This document shows positions 1-5,447 of a stretch of 5,447 bases of DNA, in pieces. Under the pieces are notes generated by a model. The model made no database searches and was not told where the DNA came from. It worked only from the letters and a program-made list of their open reading frames with translations. The stretch is from Chloroflexota bacterium (lineage in GTDB: Bacteria > Chloroflexota > Anaerolineae > Anaerolineales > Anaerolineaceae), in contig JAJUJY010000236.1 of assembly GCA_029265085.1 (NCBI GenBank), positions 1-5,447 on the forward strand, in the 5' to 3' direction. Both the position numbers and the translations under genes were made by a program. Position 1 is the stretch's first letter. Each line of letters opens with the position of its first letter.

Positions 1-3000
1 GACAACGCTTAGCGTGCTTTGTTCCAGCAGGCACCGCCCGGCCTGCCCCTCACCCAACCGTAAGCGGGTTTGTTTAATCAGCGGCGTGCGGAAGCCCAGG
101 CTGGAACCATATTCAAGCTGCAAGGTTTGGGAATTGTAGAGCAAGACGGCCACAGCATCTGCCCTCAATTGTATAACTGCCTGTTCAACCAGTTTCTCCA
201 GGACGGCATCCAGATCAAGGCCGCCAATAATTGCCTGGTCAATTTCTCGCAAGGCCATTAACTGGTGCAGTTGATCTTGGGTTTGCTCATGTAATGTAGC
301 CCGGTGAATGGCGTTGGCAGCGATATCTGCAATGGCGGTGAGCAGGCGGATATCTGCGTCTGTCAATGTGCGTTTACTGCCAACCCACAATGCCCCAATA
401 ATCTGATTCTGAACGATCAGCGGCATCCCGGCAACAGCACAGCATTCGGTAAATAAATCCGGACGAATGGTAAATAGATCACTATTAATGGCATTATTGA
501 TGTAGGGACGTTTGGTGGTAATGATTTGGTGGCTAATTCCCTCCCCAGCGGGTATGCGCTCTCCGGTGGCGCGTTCCCAAATACCGCGTCCCAAGGCAAT
601 CACCAGATCTCCCGTGGCCGGGTCCATTAATTCAATACCGGAACCTTCCACATTAAGCTGGTTCATGATCTGATCAAGGATAACGGGCAGCATATCGCTG
701 CGGTTGGTTGCGGAACGCAGGGCAGCGCTGACCAGAGCGACAGATTCGATTTCAATTTCGTGCTGCTTGCGAGCGGTAATATCTTGCTTAATGCCAATAA
801 AATGGGTGATTTTACCGTTTTGATCGTTAAGCGGGGTGATGGTTTCTTCCTCGGTGTAAAGCTCACCGTTCTTGCGTTTGTTGATAATTTCGCTGTGCCA
901 GACCTGTCCGCTGAGAATGGTATCCCAAAGATTTTGATAAAATTCCTCATCGTGCATGCCGGATTTGAGCAGCCGCGGAGTTTTGCCGATTATTTCTATG
1001 GCTGAGTACCCGGTTAATTTCTCGTATGCCGGGTTTGCCCATTCAATCACTCCCTGGGAATCGGTGATTACGATGGCGTTGGCGGCTGATTCCAGCGCGG
1101 TGGCCTGCAAATGCATTTGCTCCTCCACCCATTTGCGTTCGGTGATATCCTGAACGACGCCGGTCAGGGTCAGGGGTTTGCCGGAATCATCCAAAGTAAG
1201 TTCGCCAGCTTCCGCCCAGACAACCCGCGTATCTCCATCCGGCCGGCAGATGCGGTATTCTACCGGAATGGGTTTTTGGTATTGTATGACCGATAGGTTG
1301 GAGGCTTCTACCCTGGCGCGGTCATCTGGATGAATGGCTTGGTTAATGACCTCAGGTAAACTGCCTGAGAAGTTCTCTTTATCGATCCCAAAAATTTTAT
1401 ACATCTGGTCAGACCATTTTAGGGTCTGGGTGGGGATATGCCATTCCCAACTGCCTACATTGGCAACAGCCTGGGCTTTTTTAAATTCAATTTCCGATTT
1501 GATTAAAGCTGCCTCGGTTCGTTTTCGGTCGGAAATATCACGCGTGATCGAGATAATATGCGGCTTCCCTTTAAGGTTGATGACCCTGGCGGAAATGAGA
1601 CCGACAACCTCTGATCCGTTTTTATTAGTGAGGGTGGCTTCAAAGTTCTGGCAGTATCCTTCCGTTTCTAGCAAATGCAGTAGGTTATCGCGCTCTTCCA
1701 GTGACTTCCATACCCCGAAATCATAAATAGAGCGATTGATCAGGTCTTCCCTGGCGTATCCGGTCAGGGTGGTAAAGCCATCATTGATCTCTACACAAAT
1801 CCCATCTTCTAAGCGGGTGATCAAGATTGCATCCGGGTTGGTCGTTAGCGCCAACCGAAAACGTTCTTCACTCTCTCGCAAAGAGTTTTCGGCGTCTTTC
1901 CGCTCCGCAATATCCCAGGCAAGGTCGGCAAAGCGAGAAACAATCTCAATATCATTATCGTCATAGCCGGTTGGTTTATTGCCAATGCCCAGTACCGCCA
2001 CAATCTGCTCACCACGCTTCACCGGCACAACCAGTTCGCGGTGGATGATGGCATGACCTTCCGGCATCCCTTTTTTGTTTGGCTCCGTGATGTACTCGTT
2101 ATGGATGATCGGTTTGCGCTGCCGGATGCAATCGGTCCAAATTCCCGATTGCGCTAATGGGTAATGTTGTTGGAATTGCATTGGGTCAATGAGGCAATAG
2201 GTTTCAAGTGTGTTTTTTGACCAGGTTTGCAGGCTGACTGTCCCGCTTTTTTCGTCGAAGAAGTGGTAAAAGCTGACCTGGCTGTTGGTCAGTTTCTCAG
2301 CCTCTTGCAGGGTGGCCTGCAAGATTTCGGGTAAGCTGTGATCCGCAGCAAATTCCATTAATCGAAGGCGCGCTTGCATGATGCCTTCGGATTGTTTTTG
2401 TTTCATGATGTTGATATGGGTTCCGCTGACCCGGACCGGTTGGTTTTTCGTATCGCGCGCTACTGCCTTGCCGCGCCCCTGTACCCACAGCCAATCATTT
2501 GCCGCGGTACGGTAGCGGAATTCGATAATGAACAGGTCGCCTTCAGCAAAACTGGAATTTACGATCTTTTCTGCGGCTTCCAGATCGTCTGGGTGGACGA
2601 ACTTACGCCACATGGCATAATTAATTGGGAATGAGTTGGGTGGGTAACCCAGCATTTTCCAGCTAAGATCATCCCAGGTGATGCTGTCTTTCGCCACATC
2701 CCAATCCCAAGTACCCACATTGCCGGATTCCGTGGCTAGCTGCAGTTTATCTTTGCTTTCTTGCAGGGCGGTGTGGTCATTCAGCTGGGTTTCATAATCC
2801 TGAAAGAGATAATAAATAATCAATAACGCAATCGGGTAAACCAGCAGAATGGCTAACCCGATTTGTTGAATTGCGGCAATTCCGGCTCCATTGGGAAGGG
2901 CTGTAAAAAGCCCCAGCATGATAACATGCACCAACAGCCCAAACCCCCAAACCACAAATGGGCTGGCTGGCTGCTTTAAACGGCGGCGGAAATAATAAAA

Positions 3001-3348
3001 TGCAACTCCCAATGCGGCAGATTCCAGTATGACGCTGACACCGATAGCCGCACCGCCGCCGCCCAGCCATAAGCGGTATCCTCCGCACAGCAATACAGCC
3101 ACCAGCGCGGCAATAGGCCCGCCAAAAATCCCCGCGATGCTTAAAATAATGGAACGGCCGTCAAAAATGATGCCGGGGATAAATTTTAGCGGAAAGGTCA
3201 TTCCTAAGATTCCCGCGCCCCCAAATAGCAGCCCCAAAAACAACTGGTATGGGAGGCTGGTTTTCTTAAAGCGGGAGGCAATCACACGGAATACGGCTGC
3301 CAATGCAACCAATAATGCAATATTTTGGATCAAGACGAGTATGATCAC
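1..3348 (-). CDS. LytS-type 5TM receptor with four PAS and three GAF domains; C-terminus beyond window
   Basis: This is an open frame of 1116 codons that runs off the left edge, so the output domain is missing. Visible order: residues 1-185 are six hydrophobic segments matching the 5TM receptor of the LytS/YhcK type, with the signature around IIFDGRSIILSIAGIFGGP (about 60-78) and GGYRLWLGGGG (89-99). PAS1 is at about 199-317 (PAS_3 type, HPDD at 252-255). A GAF_2-type domain is at about 322-487 (FYHFFDEKSG, then LQTWS). PAS2 is at about 490-612. PAS3 is at about 618-740 (again HPDD, 673-676). PAS4 is at about 744-862 and resembles the NifL-type PAS. A GAF is at about 870-1017, and a coiled linker plus a partial GAF run from 1018 on. 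PAS domains end in the usual DIS/DIT-RK linker. The GTG start at 3348 is chosen because GAAGG lies 8 nt upstream, the first membrane helix begins at once, and there is no in-frame ATG before the stop at 3397-3399. It is predicted to be an inner-membrane receptor integrating several signals. Output is unknown; HD-GYP is my inference and histidine kinase the alternative. Domain identity is well supported; ligands are not. Confidence 0.93.
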   Translation of the reverse strand, partial: MIILVLIQNIALLVALAAVFRVIASRFKKTSLPYQLFLGLLFGGAGILGMTFPLKFIPGIIFDGRSIILSIAGIFGGPIAALVAVLLCGGYRLWLGGGGAAIGVSVILESAALGVAFYYFRRRLKQPASPFVVWGFGLLVHVIMLGLFTALPNGAGIAAIQQIGLAILLVYPIALLIIYYLFQDYETQLNDHTALQESKDKLQLATESGNVGTWDWDVAKDSITWDDLSWKMLGYPPNSFPINYAMWRKFVHPDDLEAAEKIVNSSFAEGDLFIIEFRYRTAANDWLWVQGRGKAVARDTKNQPVRVSGTHINIMKQKQSEGIMQARLRLMEFAADHSLPEILQATLQEAEKLTNSQVSFYHFFDEKSGTVSLQTWSKNTLETYCLIDPMQFQQHYPLAQSGIWTDCIRQRKPIIHNEYITEPNKKGMPEGHAIIHRELVVPVKRGEQIVAVLGIGNKPTGYDDNDIEIVSRFADLAWDIAERKDAENSLRESEERFRLALTTNPDAILITRLEDGICVEINDGFTTLTGYAREDLINRSIYDFGVWKSLEERDNLLHLLETEGYCQNFEATLTNKNGSEVVGLISARVINLKGKPHIISITRDISDRKRTEAALIKSEIEFKKAQAVANVGSWEWHIPTQTLKWSDQMYKIFGIDKENFSGSLPEVINQAIHPDDRARVEASNLSVIQYQKPIPVEYRICRPDGDTRVVWAEAGELTLDDSGKPLTLTGVVQDITERKWVEEQMHLQATALESAANAIVITDSQGVIEWANPAYEKLTGYSAIEIIGKTPRLLKSGMHDEEFYQNLWDTILSGQVWHSEIINKRKNGELYTEEETITPLNDQNGKITHFIGIKQDITARKQHEIEIESVALVSAALRSATNRSDMLPVILDQIMNQLNVEGSGIELMDPATGDLVIALGRGIWERATGERIPAGEGISHQIITTKRPYINNAINSDLFTIRPDLFTECCAVAGMPLIVQNQIIGALWVGSKRTLTDADIRLLTAIADIAANAIHRATLHEQTQDQLHQLMALREIDQAIIGGLDLDAVLEKLVEQAVIQLRADAVAVLLYNSQTLQLEYGSSLGFRTPLIKQTRLRLGEGQAGRCLLEQSTLSVV

Positions 3349-3356
3349 CTGGTTTG

Positions 3357-3361
3357 CCTTC
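3357..3361 (-). promoter_or_regulatory. Ribosome binding site GAAGG deciding the GTG start
   Basis: GAAGG on the minus strand ends 8 nt before GTG at 3348-3346. It supports GTG as the start, since no ATG is available in frame between here and the upstream stop at 3397-3399, and later in-frame TTG or ATG codons fall inside membrane helices. Confidence 0.65.
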
Positions 3362-3395
3362 AGTTTGAGAATGAAGCGAAGTTTATGGTTACTTG

Positions 3396-3425
3396 ATTAT
3401 ACGAGGGGGGGGTATGACTAGACAA
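3396..3425 (-). promoter_or_regulatory. Sigma70-type promoter P2, with C8 run in its spacer
   Basis: On the minus strand a perfect TATAAT (3396-3401) is preceded by an 18-nt spacer and a weaker -35, TTGTCT (3420-3425, four of six). The spacer holds eight consecutive C's (plus-strand G's at 3405-3412). Transcription would start near 3389 with a leader of about 40 nt. P2 is closer to the gene than P1 and the two could work in tandem; one of them may be chance. Confidence 0.45.
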
Positions 3426-3447
3426 TAAAATATTGATAAATTTTATT
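3424..3447. repeat. AT-only inverted repeat AATAAAAT / ATTTTATT at P1
   Basis: Perfect 8-bp arms at 3424-3431 and 3440-3447 with an 8-nt loop. It spans the predicted start point of P1 and overlaps its -10 box and the -35 box of P2, so a protein bound here could affect both. Low complexity makes chance occurrence fairly likely. Confidence 0.3.
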
Positions 3448-3473
3448 ATCTTCCCTGTATATGGTTTTGGCAA
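3445..3473 (-). promoter_or_regulatory. Sigma70-type promoter P1 for the LytS-type gene
   Basis: On the minus strand, TTGCCA (3468-3473, five of six bases of TTGACA) is followed after exactly 17 nt by GATAAT (3445-3450, five of six of TATAAT). Transcription would start near 3438, giving a leader of about 90 nt before the GTG at 3348. Its -10 box overlaps one arm of the AT-rich dyad at 3424-3447. This is the best match to consensus spacing in the region; it rests on sequence only. Confidence 0.5.
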
Positions 3474-3485
3474 GGGTTAAATATA

Positions 3486-3510
3486 AGAAATTTTCGAGTT
3501 TCAAATTTCT
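3486..3510. repeat. AT-rich inverted repeat AGAAATTT / AAATTTCT
   Basis: Two perfect 8-bp arms (3486-3493 and 3503-3510) are separated by 9 nt. The stem is nearly all A:T, so a stable RNA hairpin is doubtful. It could be a protein-binding site upstream of P1, or chance in AT-rich DNA. Confidence 0.35.
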
Positions 3511-3522
3511 GGTTCTGAGATG

Positions 3523-3538
3523 TGCACAAATTGTGCCA
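3523..3538 (-). promoter_or_regulatory. Sigma54-like -24/-12 element overlapping a 13-bp dyad
   Basis: The minus strand reads TGGCACAATTTGTGCA. GG and GC are separated by 10 nt as in sigma54 promoters, and the -24 half TGGCAC is perfect; two defined positions of the consensus TGGCACG-N4-TTGCW differ. The same bases form a perfect dyad, GCACAA-A-TTGTGC on the plus strand (3524-3536), which could equally be a repressor or activator operator. If used as a promoter, the leader would be about 160 nt. Only one of the two readings is likely to be right, and either may be chance. Confidence 0.25.
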
Positions 3539-3553
3539 TACCTGAATTTACTG

Positions 3554-3580
3554 CAAAGATTCTGCCCGGCAGCGGCTTTG
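3554..3580 (-). other. Imperfect hairpin just after the HD-GYP gene
   Basis: Outer arms CAAAG and CTTTG (5 bp) enclose inner arms CTGC and GCAG (4 bp) separated by a 3x3 internal loop. It lies about 20 nt after the stop codon, where a terminator or 3'-end stabilising stem is expected, but no T tract follows on the minus strand. Weak as an intrinsic terminator. Confidence 0.3.
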
Positions 3581-3598
3581 AAATTCCCCGAAGATGGC

Positions 3599-5447
3599 TT
3601 ACTCAATGACGATCGAACGACCGGCTTCCTGGTTTGTTTCAGAAACTTTGCCCAATTCTTCCATCATAAGCAGGAAGCGTTCCACAACCTGCGGATCAAA
3701 CTGAATGCCGGATTGTTCGCGGATATAGCGCAGTGCTTCGGCCTGCGGCCAGGCTGGCCGGTAAGGCCGGTGCGAGGTCAGGGCATCCCACACATCAATG
3801 ACGGAAAATACACGGGCTGCTAATGGAATTTCTTCACCTTTCAACCCATTGGGGTAGCCGTTACCGTCCCACCGTTCATGGTGGCAATACGGCACATCCA
3901 GGGATGGGATGAGGTAGGGAATATCATGCAGTAATTCATAGGCATAGCTTGGATGCTGGCGCATAATGACCCATTCTTCTTCGGTCAGGGGGCCAGGCTT
4001 TAACAGGATGCTGTCCGGTACGCCCATTTTGCCGATATCGTGCAGCAAGACGCCCAACCGCATGGCTTCTACATCTTTGCCGGTAATGCCGCAGCGCCCG
4101 GCAAGTTTTAAAGCCAGTTCCGTGACTCTTTCCGAATGGCCTTTGGTTTCTTTGTCGCGTAATTCCAGGGCTTTTGACCAGCCAATGATGGTGGCTTCAT
4201 TTGCCTGTGCCAGTTCGCTGTTGGCCTGTTCCATACGGTCAAATAGTTCAGCGTTATCCAGGGCAATGGCGGTTTGTAAAGCCAGTGAGCGGAAATGTTC
4301 TTTCCAGCCTTGTTCCTGGCAAATTTCCTGGCCGCCAAAAGCTTCCATTACCCCTTTGATTTCCCCGTTGGTGATCAACGGTACGACTGCATAGGCTTTG
4401 AAAGGTAATTCGTGTTGGAACCGGTCCAGAAACCAGTCAAAAAAATCACTGGTTTGAAGTTCATGAATGCAGATAATTCGATTTTCTTGCAGGGCAATAC
4501 TGACTGGCGATGTTTCCTTTTTGAAATGCCCGTTTGCGTTATAGCTGGATAAAGGTAACCCATCCGCGGCAGCCGGGTACAGCCCATTGATTCGTTTGTC
4601 AATCAACAGAATATCAACCCCATTGGCATGCAGCGATTCGCGCACCAGTTTTAGAATGGTCTGCATTTTATCCTGCAAACGGATGTCGCTGGCAATGGCC
4701 AGGTCAATTTTTCGTAAGGCGGTCAGCCGCGCCAGGTGCAGCTGGGTTTGTTCGTAGCTCTGGCGCAGTTTGTCATCTGCCTGTTTGCGTTCGGTAATAT
4801 CTTCCCCGATACTGGCGATACCGCTGATTTTGCCATCCTGGTCGCGCAAAATGGAATGATTCCAGGCAATAGTGCGCTTTTCATTCCAGCGTGAAATGAT
4901 CACTTCTTCGCTGTGTGAGGAGATTTGATTTTTCTGGATGCTCTCGATATAGCTGCTGAAATCTTCTTCCCGGCGGTGCGGTTCGACAAAACGGTCTGCC
5001 CAGCGCTTGCCGACCAGTTCTGTACGCTGCCAGCCAGTAAGCTGCAAGAGGTAATCATTACAGAAGGTGATCATTCCATTTCGGTCGCGGATAATGGCAA
5101 CCAGTTCCAGGTTGTGCAGCATATCGCGGAATTCACGGTCGGATTTAATCAGGTTGAATTGGAATTCCTCCAATCCTTTGATCATCATATTAATGGAATA
5201 GCCTAACTCGGCGATTTCATCATCACCGCCCACGGGAATGCGGACGGTGTAATTGTGCGTGGTGCGAATTTCGTTAACGCCCTTGTGCAGGCGCATAATT
5301 CGAGAAAGAACAAACTGCTCCAGGAACCAGAAAGTGAAACCGCCAAATAATAGCCCGGCAACCAAAATGAAGTATCCAAAATTGCGCACGGTTGAGGCAC
5401 CCTGGTTAAAAATAGAACGAGTTCCCAGGGTACGCAAAATAAGGGCC
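3599..5447 (-). CDS. Membrane HAMP-PAS-GAF-HD-GYP cyclic di-GMP phosphodiesterase, N-terminus beyond window
   Basis: Residues here count from a TTG at 5437, but that codon is probably not the start: the frame stays open to the right edge. The first visible residues (ALILRTLGTRSIFNQGAS) look like the end of a CHASE4 domain, so an extracytoplasmic sensor and a first membrane helix are missing. Then come a transmembrane helix (about 20-42), HAMP (about 45-95, with GGDDEIAELG), PAS (about 98-217, ending EDITERK), a coiled linker, GAF (about 235-395), a short helical linker and HD-GYP (about 411-590). The HD-GYP domain has every expected ligand: E430, H434, H466-D467 with K470, H495, H519-H520, and D548. 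The GYP loop reads HHERWDGNGYP, followed by DALTSHRPYR at 551-560. From the family, it should hydrolyse c-di-GMP to pGpG or GMP at the cytoplasmic face, lowering the second messenger when the outer domain or the PAS/GAF domains are engaged. TAA stop at 3599-3601. Activity is predicted, not shown. Confidence 0.95.
   Translation of the reverse strand, partial: ALILRTLGTRSIFNQGASTVRNFGYFILVAGLLFGGFTFWFLEQFVLSRIMRLHKGVNEIRTTHNYTVRIPVGGDDEIAELGYSINMMIKGLEEFQFNLIKSDREFRDMLHNLELVAIIRDRNGMITFCNDYLLQLTGWQRTELVGKRWADRFVEPHRREEDFSSYIESIQKNQISSHSEEVIISRWNEKRTIAWNHSILRDQDGKISGIASIGEDITERKQADDKLRQSYEQTQLHLARLTALRKIDLAIASDIRLQDKMQTILKLVRESLHANGVDILLIDKRINGLYPAAADGLPLSSYNANGHFKKETSPVSIALQENRIICIHELQTSDFFDWFLDRFQHELPFKAYAVVPLITNGEIKGVMEAFGGQEICQEQGWKEHFRSLALQTAIALDNAELFDRMEQANSELAQANEATIIGWSKALELRDKETKGHSERVTELALKLAGRCGITGKDVEAMRLGVLLHDIGKMGVPDSILLKPGPLTEEEWVIMRQHPSYAYELLHDIPYLIPSLDVPYCHHERWDGNGYPNGLKGEEIPLAARVFSVIDVWDALTSHRPYRPAWPQAEALRYIREQSGIQFDPQVVERFLLMMEELGKVSETNQEAGRSIVIE

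Larger units (their letters stand above)
3349..3598. other. 250-bp dyad-rich intergenic region
   Basis: This is the only non-coding stretch, between the stop of the HD-GYP gene and the GTG of the LytS-type gene. It is visibly richer in A+T than the flanking genes, most strongly between about 3424 and 3510. It contains two promoter candidates, four inverted repeats, a run of eight C's on the minus strand, and a ribosome binding site; these are listed separately. I see no strong intrinsic terminator (GC-rich stem followed by a T tract) on the minus strand, so read-through from the upstream gene is possible. Confidence 0.85.

Noticed and set aside
1132..1143. 12-bp exact match TTTGCGTTCGGT shared with 4784-4795
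   Set aside because: Both copies encode the conserved T-E-R-K linker that ends PAS domains. Protein conservation with the same codons explains it, and the flanks diverge, so there is no evidence of a mobile repeat or recent conversion.
1334..1726. 130-codon plus-strand frame
   Set aside because: It is antisense to PAS2-PAS3 of the LytS-type receptor, whose reading is supported by domain motifs; the plus-strand product is a shadow.
3554..3580. Intrinsic terminator for the HD-GYP gene
   Set aside because: The stem is interrupted and no T tract follows on the minus strand, so it is listed only as a hairpin.
3418..3606. 62-codon minus-strand frame starting with TTG overlapping the HD-GYP stop (ATTGAGTAA) and filling the intergenic region
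   Set aside because: The TTG has no ribosome binding site at a useful distance, the product has no recognisable motif, and it runs through the AT-rich dyads and both P1 elements. The stop-start overlap is probably chance, though conservation in relatives would change this.
3461..3823. 120-codon plus-strand frame crossing the intergenic region into the HD-GYP gene
   Set aside because: Most of it is antisense to the conserved HD-GYP domain, and the protein has no family features or ribosome binding site.
3966..4394. 142-codon plus-strand frame
   Set aside because: It is antisense to the GAF/HD-GYP region, is rich in Ser/Pro/Ala as expected for shadow translation, and has no motifs.

Overview
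The window holds two large sensor-protein genes, both on the minus strand, and both cut by the window edges. They are separated by one 250-bp intergenic region. Nothing on the plus strand looks like a real gene. I see no RNA genes, mobile elements, CRISPR arrays or transfer scars.

Organism: the base composition is moderate (roughly half G+C by eye) and both genes use codons alike. Very long PAS/GAF signalling chains linked to HD-GYP output, with linkers such as HEQTQDQLHQLMALREIDQAI, are typical of environmental, often anaerobic, bacteria. They remind me most of Chloroflexota (Anaerolineae-like). That assignment is an impression, not a demonstration, because there is no marker gene here.

Layout, read in the direction of transcription (right to left). 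First, 5447-3599 is the C-terminal 615 residues of a membrane receptor: the tail of a probable CHASE4 extracytoplasmic domain, one transmembrane helix, HAMP, PAS, GAF and a complete HD-GYP phosphodiesterase domain with all the expected metal ligands. Second, 3598-3349 is non-coding, AT-rich and dense in dyads. It carries two good sigma70-type promoter candidates for the next gene, one with a run of eight C's in its spacer, a sigma54-like -24/-12 element that overlaps a perfect dyad, and a ribosome binding site. Third, 3348-1 is the first 1116 residues of a LytS-type membrane receptor followed by PAS, GAF_2, PAS, PAS, PAS, GAF and the start of another GAF. Its output domain lies beyond the left edge.

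How they work together: the upstream protein is predicted to hydrolyse cyclic di-GMP in response to an external signal. The downstream protein senses a small molecule in or through the membrane plus several cytoplasmic cues. The last visible segment of the downstream protein resembles the linker-GAF segment that sits in front of the HD-GYP domain in the upstream one. The simplest inference is therefore a tandem pair of c-di-GMP-related receptors, although a histidine kinase output cannot be excluded. The content is accessory signalling of a known kind in a less common arrangement; I do not see a clearly new biological system.
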